Assembly (NCBI GenBank): GCA_023055355.1
Contig: JALJCS010000052.1
Location: 1,009,501 to 1,073,500, forward strand
DNA length: 64,000 nt
Reading direction: 5' to 3'
Source of the DNA: Agelaius tricolor
Lineage: Eukaryota > Chordata > Aves > Passeriformes > Icteridae
Position numbers and translations under genes: made by a program. Below the pieces are notes generated by a model that did not search any database, had not been told where the DNA came from, and saw only the letters and a program-made list of their open reading frames with translations. Each line of letters starts with the position of its first letter. Position 1 is the stretch's first letter. This document shows positions 53,553-64,000 of this stretch, in pieces.

Positions 53553-56500
53553 TCACAGCACATCATCGCAGTCACAGGGGTCCCACTGTCCCTCGTGGGG
53601 TCCCGACAGCTCCGTGTTGGTCACTTGTGGATCCTGAGGTGGGGCAGGGCTGGGGGACACCCGTGGGGGCCCTGAGAGAGACACCGGTTGTGGGGATCTG
53701 GTTGGGGGGGTGACACCTGTGGGTGACGTGTCCCTGTCCCCCCCTGTACTCACCCTCTGCCCACTTGGTGCCCCTGATGTGGGTGTTGAGCACAGCCCCC
53801 TCCTCCACGGGGACATCCTGTGGGGATAAAGGGGGGCCTGGGTGGTGTCTGGGGAGGGGGAAAGGGGAGTCCCTGCCTGAGCCCCCCACTCAACCTGTCC
53901 TGGAGCTTCCTGGCAGCTGCAAGCGAAAGAGGAGGGGGTGACCGTGGGGACACTGGGACCCCTGAACCTTCCTGGGACCTTGACAGGTCTCATCACCCAC
54001 GGGACCCCCAAATCCCCACTGCAGCCCCAATTCCCGATGGATCCCTGACTCCCCCCGGAGACTCTGAGCACCACTGAACCCCCCGGAACTCCTGCATCAC
54101 TGCAGTGCCTCCAGTCCTCCTGGTGCTCCCAACCCTCTGAGCCCCCAGAACCCCAAGCCTGGCAGGAATGGGCACCCCCAAACTCCCATAGGACCCCAGA
54201 AAGGTCCCCCAACATCCCTGCACATCCCTCCAGGACCTCCAAAAATGCTCCACGAGCTCCCTGTGCCACACCAATGTTCCTCAAAGCCCCCCCAGGGAAG
54301 GCCCTGGAGCCCAACCAAGACCCTCCAAATTTCCCCCAGATCACTCAGGACCCCCAGCTGAGGTCACTGCAGGCTCAGTGTCCCCCAGCACAGGGGCCCT
54401 GGATGCTGCCAATCTCTGCCTCAACTCTGGGGGCTCCCCCTCACTCCAGGACCCCCCATCCCCCCCATTGTCACCCACCCCGGTGGTGCCACCAGTGACA
54501 GCCCCCGATGACAGCCAGGAGCAGGAGCAGGAACAGGAGGGTCCTGCCGACATTCACAGCCACTGCTGGGGACAGAGGGGACACATTGGGGTCACCCTGA
54601 ACTGCAGGCATCCTGAACACCCCAACAACCCCGTGTGACTCCACCTGTGAGCAAGGATGACTGAGGTGTCACCTCCAGGGCCAGCTCAGGGCTGTGTGCC
54701 CGGAACACGCGGTGCCCGTCCTGTCCCAGCTGGTTGGTGGCCACGCACTGGTAGGTGCCCGAATGTCCCACTTCAATGTCACTGAGCTGCAGGAGGGGAC
54801 CCTGGGCCACCTCCTGCCCGTTGTGCAGCCAGCTGAAGGTGACAGGGGCTGAGCCCACCTGCACTGAGCAGTGCAGGGTCACGTTGTCACCTGCATGCAC
54901 CTGGTGTGACAGGGGACCGGGGGTGATGGTGGCATTGGCCACGGGCACTGTGGGGACAGAGACAGGGCTGGCACCTGGCAGGGTGGGATGGGAGTGCTCT
55001 GGGTGGGCTCAGCCCCAGCCCGAGGGTCCTGCTCACCCAGGACGGTGACATTCATGGGGTCACTCTCAGCCACGCTGTCCCCGTCGCTGACCCGGCACCG
55101 GTACTGGCCGCTGTCATTGTCCCCAACGCGGCGCAGCTCCAGGTGGGGGCCGGTGCCCAGTAGTGCCCCCGAGCCCTCCCGGTGCCAGGAGAAGGACAGG
55201 GCACCTGTTCCCATGGTCACTGAGCAGTTCAGCTCCAGGCTGTCCCCGAGTGCCACCTGTGCCCCGGGGGGCTGTGCTGACAGGGACACCCCCGAGACCA
55301 GGACGCCTGCAGGAGAGGGGGACACCAGGGAACAGTGAGGGACCCAGGGGGTTCAGGGAGGGGCAGGGGAACTCCAGTGAAGGAGAGCGGGCGCAGAGAT
55401 GGAGGGGGGGGTGTGCTTTGAAAGGAACCCTGAGGGATGCTGGGGGGGTCAGGGAGGGAACACCTGGAGAGGGAGGTGGGCAACACCAGGGCAGGTACGG
55501 GGACCCAGGGAGGGCATGGTGTGATCTAGGGAATGTGCAGAGAAGTCAGAGAGGGGTGATGGGACCAAGGGAGGGGTGAGGGTACCCAATGTGGGATGGA
55601 GGGAAACACAAGCCAGGAATGGGGGGACCTGGGGAGGGACCCGGGGCAGCAATGGCAGGACACGGAAACGGTGGCAGGGAAGGATGGGGGTACCCATGTA
55701 GGGGCTGGGGGTCCCAGGGAGGGACACAAGAAAGGATGGTGGGAGCCAGGGAGGGATCCGGGAAAGGTTGGGTACCCCAGAGCAGGCATCAGGGAGGGCT
55801 GGGTGATGCCAGGCAGTGTGGGGGACCCAAGGAGGCTGTGGGGGCTCCCCGTGCCCATCCCCGCACTCACTGCGCACCGTGACGCGGAGCTGGGCACTGC
55901 TCTTCCGCACGGCCCCACCCTGGGAGTGCACCTCACAGCCATAATTCCCCGAGTGGGAGACCCCCGGGGTGGGCACCAGCAGTAGCGGGGACCCCTGCGG
56001 GCCCCCCACCACCTGCCCGTCCCGGTAGAACACGTGCAGGAGGGGGGCTCGGGGCCGCAGGGGGCTGGGGGTGCTGAGGCAGCTGAGAGTCAGGGGGGAC
56101 CCCTCGGTGGGTGTGGGGGGACCCTCCAGCACCGGCACCGAGAAGAGACTGGGAAGGAGAGGGGAGGTGAGGACTGTGAATCTGCTGGGAAGTGACTTTG
56201 GGGTTGTCAAGATATTGGAGTTCCAGCCACAGGGGTGCTCACCCTGCACTCTCACTGTCACTGCTGCTGACCGGGACTGCCAGGACCCCACCAAGCCTGC
56301 ACAGCTGTAGCGGCCGCTGTGGTGCAGCCGCAGGGGGGGCAGGGACATCTCAGTTCCCCTGAGGGACCCCCCGAGATCCTTCTCCTCCCGGTAAAATCGC
56401 ACCCTGCTGAGATGGTTTTCCTGCCGGCCCCGGCAGCGCAGTGTCACTGTGTCCCCCTCCAGCAATGCCCGTGCTGGCACCTGCAGCACCACTGGGTCTG

Positions 56501-57779
56501 TGGGACAGGAAGGTCACATTTTACTGATGAGGCCATTCTGAGGTGGGTGCCCATAGCACCAGGGACATCTGGGTGCTCTGGAGTGCACTGGGCTGCACTG
56601 GGATGTCCCTGTGTGCAGGACACAGGCTCTCGCCACATGAGGGGTGTGAGGCCACCCATGGAGTGGAGCCCACCCTGACCTCTCAGGGGCCACCCTGATC
56701 ATTAAAGATCCACCCTCACCATCTAAGACTGTCACGGGGGGGCTGCGCCTGGTGCCGGGTCTGTCACATGTGTAGGTTCCACTCCTGGTGACAGTGAGGC
56801 GGTCACGTCCCTGCTGCCACCAGCGCTGCCCGTCCTTGTACCAGGTGGTGGCACCGGTGGTCCCCGAGCCCTGGCAGGTCAGTGTCACCTGGTCCCACAG
56901 CACCGCCGGCCTCCAGGGGGGCTCCACCAGGAGCTGGGTGGTCTGGGCACCTGTGGGTGACAGGGGACACCAGCCTGCCAGGGCCAGTGCGGGGCTGGGG
57001 ACAGTGGGGTGGGGCCATGGCATCCCCCGAGGACTCACCAGTGAGGCCGAGGGTCTGGGCTGGAAGGGAGAAGGGACAGGGCTGGGTGGGGGTGGCACTG
57101 CAGGGAAGGAAGCACCAGGGTACAGGGTGTGGTGGCTGTCCCCAAAAACTGTCCCTGTGGGGACAGCATTTCTTGTGGGAAAGTGTGTGTGGGTGGTCTC
57201 AAAAACATTTGGAGAGGCAGGGGGATATGTCTGTGTCACAGCCACCCGTGCACCAAATCCCTGTGACACAAACACCTTGGGAACAGGGACACTGAGGCCA
57301 CCCTGGGCTGAGGCAGAACATGGGGAAACTTTGGATACCCCAGGCACGAGGACACCACGGACACAGCCCATGCTGGCCCAGGTCACCCCCACCAGCTCAT
57401 GATCCCATCCCCATGATCCCATCCCCATGGCCACATCCTCATGGTTCTTGTCCCCTTCTGTCCCTGCATCCCAGTTCCCTTGTCCTTATCCCCAGAGTTA
57501 CATGAGCCCAAAGGTGCCAGTCCCCACATTCCTGCGCCCACATCCCCATCCCCAAATTCCTGCCCCCCTATTCCTGTCCCCAAAGCCACCCCACATCCCC
57601 AGTCCCGCCAAGGTCCACTGTGGGTAACATGGACTGGCACTGCTGGCATTGGGGACCTCTGGGGACCCTGCCGCCCCCATGTGCCCCCTCCCCATCCCTG
57701 GGGTGTCAGGCCCATGCCCGGGGCACTCACCCCACAGGAGCAGCGCCACCTTCCCAGCCATCCCGGTGTCCCCAGCCAT
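53553..57779 (-). CDS. U6: FCRL-like Ig receptor, five Ig domains, tail without ITIM tyrosines
   Basis: Exons: signal 57731-57779, mini-exon 57039-57059, D1 56720-56950 (231), D2 56243-56497 (255), D3 55871-56148, D4 55037-55306 (270), D5 54645-54947 (303), transmembrane 54479-54562 (GRTLLFLLLLLAVIGG), tail 53895-53916, 53754-53817 and 53553-53671. D1, D2, D4, D5 and the membrane exon are open, in phase and bounded by GT-AG. D3 is open inside but has one base too few directly after its acceptor. Skipping it would leave a four-domain receptor because every Ig exon is phase 1-1. The tail lacks all three tyrosines (VLNTHI, VTNTEL, CDCDDVL), and exon 53754-53817 is out of phase with the preceding one. 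This is the longest nearly intact ectodomain in the window, without visible inhibitory signalling. Confidence 0.65.
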
Positions 57780-57878
57780 GTGCCCTGGCTGTCACTCGCT
57801 GCTGTGGCCACCGCTCCCCTGCCTGGCGGCTCTTTGGATAAAGGGGAAGGAAGCGAGGTCACGTCTGTCCCCATGCAT
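57780..57878 (-). promoter_or_regulatory. Conserved 5' block of U6
   Basis: Minus-strand copy of the receptor 5' block, near-identical to those of U2 and U4. Confidence 0.4.
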
Positions 57879-58759
57879 AGGTGGCCCTTGGTGGGGGCAG
57901 GGTGGCCACAAGCTGGGCACAGGATGGGGATGAGGGTGGGTGGGACAAGGTGGGAGATGTGGTTTGCAGGAGTGGGGGGCTCGGTGGGTTTGGGGAGCCA
58001 GGGATGGATGTCCAGGGGAATGTGGTTCCTGAGGAGGGGGAGTCATGGGTCTGGGGGTGTCCAGGGCTGAGGGGACTCAGGGATGGGAGTCCCAGGTGAG
58101 CGTGGGCTCCAGGATTTGGGGTCATGAGATGGGGATGCTGGGGGAATGGGGGTTGTCCATGGGAACGGCATTCCTGAGAGAATCAAGGTCATGGGGGAAG
58201 GGGGATTTCAGAGGACTGAATGAGCAGGAGAGTGTTCCTTGGGAATGGGGTGCTGGGCCATGGAGATCCTGGGGAATGTCAGTACTGGGATGGGGGTCCC
58301 AGGGATGAGGGGCCATAAGGAATGGGGATCCCATGTTTAGATTCCAGGAGGAATGGGGGTGCCAGGGATGAGGAGTTGCTGGATGGGCTCAGGAGTCTCA
58401 GCTCCTTCCCTGGGTGCCTCAGATTTTGGGGTGACCCAGAGCAAGCAAAGCCCCACTGGGATGCTTGTTTCCTGTGCCGGCATCACATGGGGGTCCTGGG
58501 TAGCTCTGCCTCTGTGCCCTCCACTGTCCTTGACTTTTTTTGTGTTTTTATTGCTTTTTTTTCCTTATTTTCCTCACTTTTGTGCCAGGTCCACTCTGCC
58601 CCCGTTCCTGGCTCAGCAATCCCGGGGAGCACCTGAGCAGGGAATGGGTTGGGGGGAGCCAGGGTAGGGGGAAAATGGGGAGCAGGGGATGCAGGGAAGG
58701 GTGGGGAGGCTGTGGGGGATGGAAGTGTTGGGCTGTGCCCCCTCAACACTCCCTTTCTT
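57879..58759 (-). repeat. Upstream spacer of U6
   Basis: Direct near-identical copy of 30291-31199 and inverse copy of 38661-39535. No gene. Confidence 0.75.
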
Positions 58760-59480
58760 TTTCCTGGACAAGAAGGAAGAGGCCGTTTGTGCTGAGAGTC
58801 AGATGGGAAAGGGGCAGGTTCTGTCCTGGGGGGCACATCCAGAGGCTCCTGTCATGGGGGGTCCTGTCCCAGGTGTGGCAGTTCCGGAAATGTCCCTGCA
58901 CATTCCTGGCCGGGCGCCTGTCCCAGGGGTGGCACATCCTGGGGACCCCTGTCAATGCAAGGCTGGGGCCCAGCCATGGCCCAGCCCCACTGCACAGGGA
59001 TGGCCATTGCCCAGCCCTGCTCTGCCCAGCCCCAGGTGACAGCCAGCACCTGAGGGTCCCCCCTGCCCCCTTGGCTTTGATTCTGGCAGCTTTAGAGCTG
59101 CTGCAGAGGGGAGAATTCTGTGGGTCGAAAAAGGCCCTGCCTGTGGTTTGTGCAGCCCTGCAAGAAGCAGAAATCACAAAGGGAGCCCAAGCAGTGGCTC
59201 TGTGAGGGCCTTTGATGGTTTTCAGAGCAGGGCTGGCTGGAAACTGCCCCTGCAGAGGCGACTGTGGGGGACCCAGTCTGGAAATGCAGCAATTGATCAT
59301 TTTGTCCCTCTCAACAAGGGACTGAGAAAACCACAAAACTACTGTAAAGACAATAACAATCTGCTCAACAACCTGACTGGAATGCCCCTTCTTGAAGAAA
59401 ATCTGCAGACTTCTGGAACATCATGGAAAGAATATTTGAGTTTGGGCTCTGGCCACCAAATAAGAGGGAAAAGTGTGGAA
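58760..59480 (-). repeat. Duplicon repeat S, copy 7 (inverted)
   Basis: Reverse-complement copy of the repeat, most similar to copy 4 at 37890-38660. The two sit at mirrored places in the two head-to-head gene pairs. Confidence 0.75.
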
Positions 59481-60735
59481 ATATTGAGCAGGGGCTGCAC
59501 AGGAGGGGCTGGGGAACAGGGGTGTCACAGCAGGAGCAGGGAGTGCCCAGACAGGGGAATTCAGGGCAGGCTGGAGTGGATTTACCAGGGAATCAGACCC
59601 TGAGGCACACAGGGGCATTTCCACAGATTCCTGTGCACTGTCCCAAGGATGGACAGAGCTTCTCCCCTTCCTCCATGGGAAGTCAATCAAGTTTCAGTGT
59701 AGGAATGAGAAAAATGGGGAGAGTTCCTAAATATGGCCCAAGAAAAGGCTTCCTTAGGGGCTGGGTTGCTGCCCAGCAGGCAGGGAACAATCCCATGGAG
59801 CTGTTGGACACTCAGGGAGATTCCACCCTCTGTGTTATCCACAAGCAAACGCTGCTATGGGATGCAGCAGGGGGCTGCTAAAGGGACCCAAAAAGTCTCA
59901 TTTCTTTGTGATTTGTGTTTTATTGTGAGGTTCTTGTTGAGAAAGCAATGGATTCTATAAACCAGAGTATTTTATACCTTGCCAGATTGATTTTTGCTGA
60001 TTTTTTACTTTATTGGGAAAAAAAAAAGGTGTGGGGAAGATTTATGCCTTTTTTCTATGGATGTATAATTTTGTCACAGTCAATTGGGCATCAAGTGTTT
60101 CCTGGGATGGCTGAGCCAGGCAATGGGGGGACCTGACCCAGGGGTGAGTGGGGAAGGGACACAGAGACTCCCAGGACAGCCCTGGGGTGCCCCAGGGTGG
60201 GGACTGTGCTGGGCTCTGAGTCACCCTAAAATCTGAGGCACCCCATGAAGGAGCTGTGACTCCCGTGCCCACCCAGCCACTGCCCATCCCTGGCACCCCC
60301 ATTCCCCTGGAAACCCAACCATGGGACCCCCATTGCCTTGGTCTCTCCTCCCTAGGGACCCCCATGCCAGGACTGACATTGTCCAGCACCACCATTGACT
60401 TGATCCCATCCCATGGGCTGCTTCTTCCCCGGAACCCCTATTCCCGAGCGACCCCTTTTTCCCCCTGCACCCCCAGCCCTGGCACCCACTTGCCATGACC
60501 CCAAATCCCTGGGGACCATGTTCCCACAGCACCCCCATCCCTGAATGCCCCCCAGGCATGGAGACCCCAACTCCACTGGACCCCCATTCTCCTGGACACC
60601 CATCCTTGGTTCTCCAAATCCCCTGAGCCCCCCACTCCTGGCAACACCCTCCCCCACCATGTCCCCAGGCTGTCCCCACCCTGCCCACAGCCTGTGCCCA
60701 GCTTGTGGCCACCCTGCCCCCACCAAGGGCCACCT
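59481..60735 (+). repeat. Upstream spacer of U7, inverted copy of the U3 spacer
   Basis: AT-richer part (59880-60080) then minisatellite-like sequence (60260-60640), mirror of 36631-37889. No gene. Confidence 0.7.
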
Positions 60736-60834
60736 ACACATGGGGACGGACCTGACCTCGCTTCCTTCCCCTTCATCCGAAGAGCCGCCAGCCAGGGGAG
60801 CAGTGGCCACAGCAGTGAGTGACAGCCAGTGCAC
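60736..60834 (+). promoter_or_regulatory. Conserved 5' block of U7
   Basis: Contains GACCTCGCTTCCTTCCCCTT and an AGCAGTGAGTGACAGCCAGT segment directly before the ATG at 60835. It is uninterrupted, unlike its counterpart at U3. Confidence 0.4.
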
Positions 60835-63800
60835 ATGGCTGGGGACACCGGGATGGCCGGGAAGGTGGCGCTGCTCCTGTGGGGTGAGTGCCCCGGGAAT
60901 GGGCCTGACACCCCGGGGATGGGGAGGGGAGCGGGTACAGGGAGCTGCGGGGTCCCCTGATCTCCCCAATGCCAACAAGGCAAAGACCCCAGTGTGACCA
61001 GAGTTGTGGGGTAGCTTTGGGGACAGGAACAGGGGGACAGGAACAGGGGAAATGGGATATGGAGACAGGGACAGGAGGATGGAGATGTGGGGACAAGGAT
61101 GTGGCAGAAGTAACCTTGGGGCTTGGGCCGCTGTGGAGACAGGGACACAGGGATGCAGGGACAGGAACAAGGGGACAAGCACCATGTTGATGCACCATGG
61201 GAACAGGTGCCACCAAAATGGGACCATGGGGACAGGGCCATGGGAATGTCGCTGTGGGGCAGGCAGGGGTGACCTGTACCAGCACAGGGACACAGCTTGG
61301 CTGCTGTGTCCCTGTCCTCGAGACATATTTGCCACCCCAGTACCCCCACAGAGACCTTTTGGGGACAGACACCACACCCTGTGCCCTCATGCTGCTGTCC
61401 CTACAGTGCCAGCCCCACCCAGCTGGTGAGTCCTCGGGGACTTCTCCTTTCCAGCCCAGACCCTTGGCATCGCTGGTGAGTCCTCGGGGAATGCCATGGC
61501 CCCACTCCACTGTCCCCAGCCCCACACTGGCCCTGGCAGGCTGGTGTCCCCTGTCACCCACAGGTGCCCAGACCACCCAGCTCCTGGTGGAACCCCCTGG
61601 AGGCCGGCGGTGCTGTGGGACCGGGTGACACTGACCTGCCAGGGCTCGGGGACCGCCGGTGCCACCACCTGGTACAAGAACGGGCAGCGCTGGGGGCAGG
61701 AGGGACTCGACCTCCTCACTGTAACCCTGAGTGGCACCTGCACCTGTGGCAGACCTGACAGTGTGTTCAACCTGCCTGTGAACATCTCAGATGGTGAGGG
61801 AGGTTTGGCTGTCCCCAGCCCGGCACCCTCTAGACCCCGAGGGCTCTTGGTGGGCTCCGCACCATGGGTCACCTCCTGTGTTACCAGAACCCGTCCCCTG
61901 CTTTGAGGACATCCCAGAGCATCCAGTGTGCAGAAAACCATGTGGGTGCTGGGGACACCTGGTGCGCTGGGTGTCACCCAGTGGGGGGATCCTTGTGACA
62001 TGGGGACCCTCCAGATGCCTGAGATGTGACAGGACCCCTCTGTCCCCCAGACTGGCTGGTGCTGCAGGTGCCAGCATGGGCACTGCAGGAAGGGGACACG
62101 GTGACACTGCGCTGCTGGGGCTGGCGGAACAGAATGGTCAACTCGGTGTCGTTCTACCATGAGAAGAAAGAGCTGCAGGTGGTCCTCAATTGGACCAAGC
62201 TGTCCCTGTCCCCTCTGCAGCTGAACCACAGTGGCAGCTATTGCTGCAAAGCCTGGGTGAAACCCTGGGGGTGGAAGGAGTCAGCGCCAGTGACAGTGAC
62301 AGTGCACGGTGAGCACCCCACTGCTGCCACCCTGACATCTCCACAGCCCCTCCCCAGGGACTCAGGCTCACAAATCCCACTCCCCTCTGGTGCCAGTGCT
62401 GGAGGGTCCCCCCAAGCCCACTCTGGGGTCCCCCCTGACTCTCAGCTGCCTCACCACCCCCAGCCCCCTGCAGCCCCGAGCCCCCCTCCTGCACGTGTTC
62501 TACCGGGACGGGCAGGTGGTGGGGGGCCCGCAGGGGTCCCCGCAGCTGCTGGTGCCTGCCGTGGGGGTCTCCCACTCGGGGAATTACAGCTGCCAGGTGC
62601 ATTCTGAGGGGGGGGGCCGTGCGGAAGAGCAGCACCTGGCTCTGTGTCACAGTGTGCAGTGGGTGTGGGGATGGGCATGGGGAGCCCCCATGGCCTGCTC
62701 GTGTCTTCTGGTTGGGTACCTTCATGTCCCCCTGACACCTTTCTGGGGTCCTTCCATCACTCCCCTTGTCCCCTCGCCCCTCTGTGGTGTGACCCCATAC
62801 CCAAAATCCCCCACCACACCCATCCCCCCTGCCCCTATCCCCCCACACCGGCTGCCAGCCCCTCCCTGTGGCCTCAGCCCTGTCTCTGTCCCCGCAGTGC
62901 CCGTGGCCAATGCCACCATCACTCCCAGTCCCCTGTCACGCCAGGTGCATGCAGGTGACAACATGACCCTGCACTGCTCAGTGCAGGTGGGCTCAGTCCC
63001 TGTCACCTTCACCTGGCTGCACAATGGGCAGGAGGTGGCCCGGGGTCCCCTCCTGGAGCTCAGGGACATCGATGGGGGACATTCGGGCACCTACCAGTGC
63101 ATGGCCAGCAACCAGCTGGGACAGGACGGGCACCGCGTGTTCCGGGCACTCAGCCCTGAGCTGGCCCTGGAGGTGACACCGCGGGACAAAGGGACACACA
63201 GGGACATAGGTGGGTTTACACAGGGTCACTGTAGGGTGCAGGACCCCTGGGGTCATGGGCGACCCTGATGTGTCCCCCTCTGTTTCTTGCAGTGGCCGCA
63301 GGGGTCGGTGGGGCCCTTTTGTTCCTGCTCCTGCTCGTGGGTGTTACTGTGGCCTGGCACTGGTGGCACTGTGTGGGTGGGTGACAGTGGGTGGATGGGG
63401 GTCCCAGGGAGCTCCTGAGGCCCCCAGAGTTGGGGAGCAATAGGGAAGCACTCCAGCCCCAAAATTTTGAGCTTGTCTGAGGGTCCTGTGGAGTATGATG
63501 AGGTGCTGGAAGGTCCTGCATGGATGTTGGCGTTTCTTTCAGGGGCCCTGGGGGTGATGGGGTTTTCTGTCCCTGGCAAGCTTTGGCTGACTTGGTCAGA
63601 GGGTTGGGAGAGGTTCATGATTTCTGGGGGGCTTCGGGGATTCTTGGGAGTACCTTGGGAGTTTAGGAATCCTGATAATATTCAGCACCCTGGGACCCCA
63701 GTCACCCATCCCCTCCTTCCTTTGAAGCTGGCAGGAAGCAGCAGGAAAAGTGAGTGGGAGGCTCAAACCAACCGCTCTCCTTTTTCCCCAACCCCCAAGA

Positions 63801-63926
63801 CCTCCCATTCCCCCCCCCTCCCCCCACATCCCCTTTATTGCCTCAGGGCCCTCCCGCATCCTCCAGCCCCCCCAGAGGAGAGGGAGGTGCTGTACACCCA
63901 CGTCATGGTCACCAAGAGGGCAGGGG
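60835..63926 (+). CDS. U7: FCRL-like Ig receptor with ITIM tail, cut by window edge
   Basis: Exons: signal 60835-60883 (MAGDTGMAGKVALLLW), mini-exon 61455-61475, D1 61564-61793, D2 62051-62308 (258 bp, open), D3-like 62390-62658, D5 62898-63209 (312 bp, open), transmembrane 63293-63376 (GALLFLLLLVGVTVAW), tail 63728-63749 and 63847-63926. The last tail exon lies beyond the window. D1 has one C too few in the run after LLVEPP and goes out of frame. D3 has lost its acceptor and first bases, so the natural transcript would join D2 to D5 in frame. No D4 is seen. The second tail exon is in phase and spells VLYTHV, an ITIM. An extra partial copy of the mini-exon donor (GGTGAGTCCTCGGGG, 61425-61439) precedes the mini-exon. 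With D1 corrected this would be a three-Ig inhibitory receptor; as read it is disrupted only in D1. Confidence 0.68.
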
Positions 63927-64000
63927 GTGAGTACGGGGGGACACACACACACAGAGGGACACGTCACCCACCAGTGTCACCCCACCCAGATCCCACAGCC

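Noticed and set aside
19749..63926. Assignment of the cluster to CHIR / leukocyte-receptor-complex genes
   Set aside because: The 21-bp mini-exon, five distinct Ig types and the ITIM tail exons fit FcR/FCRL better, although a database search would be needed to close the question.

Overview
The window looks like nuclear DNA of a bird, probably a songbird. The evidence is alpharetrovirus-like and ERVK-like proviruses of the avian kind, an LTR family resembling songbird ERVL LTRs, a gene of the maestro HEAT-like repeat (MROH) family that is expanded in birds, and compact GC-rich genes with introns of about 80-800 bp. Nothing prokaryotic is present. The species cannot be named from this sequence.

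Layout. (1) 1-7502: provirus A on the minus strand. Its open part includes an 877-codon pol frame. Gag is split by an inserted LTR and env is broken. The 5' LTR is 291 bp, the primer-binding site matches tRNA-Phe, and the other LTR runs off the left edge. (2) 7503-~8040: the env end, polypurine tract and LTR start of an older related provirus on the opposite strand, into which A appears to have inserted. (3) 8333-12146: the 3' part of an MROH-family gene (minus strand, eleven exons, poly(A) signal). Its upstream part is replaced by (4) 12149-18079: provirus B, an ERVK-like element with gag, dUTPase-protease and pol, an LTR and a tRNA-Trp-like primer site, truncated in env.

(5) 19.7 kb to the right edge: seven copies of one immunoglobulin-domain receptor gene, here called U1-U7. 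The exon plan is that of the Fc receptor / Fc receptor-like (FCRL) family: a 49-bp signal-peptide exon, a 21-bp mini-exon, separate phase-1 exons for Ig domains D1-D5, an 84-bp transmembrane exon, and three small tail exons that in some copies carry ITIM-type tyrosine motifs. Orientations are U1+, U2-, U3-, U4+, U5+, U6-, U7+. U1-U6 form a mirror-image array (U1/U6, U2/U5, U3/U4), and the U3-U4 and U6-U7 head-to-head spacers are inverted copies of each other.

Every copy has at least one lesion as read (frameshift, stop or lost splice site), often a one-base change in a C or G run. The cluster may therefore be mostly pseudogenes, or partly functional genes damaged by assembly errors. U3, U6 and U7 are closest to intact. 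The spacers hold duplicon repeats, GC minisatellite-like stretches, two LTR insertions of different age and paired CTCF-like motifs.

If expressed, the receptors would be type I membrane proteins of leukocytes that bind ligand through Ig domains and, where ITIMs survive, recruit SH2 phosphatases. That role is inferred from the family and is not visible in the sequence.
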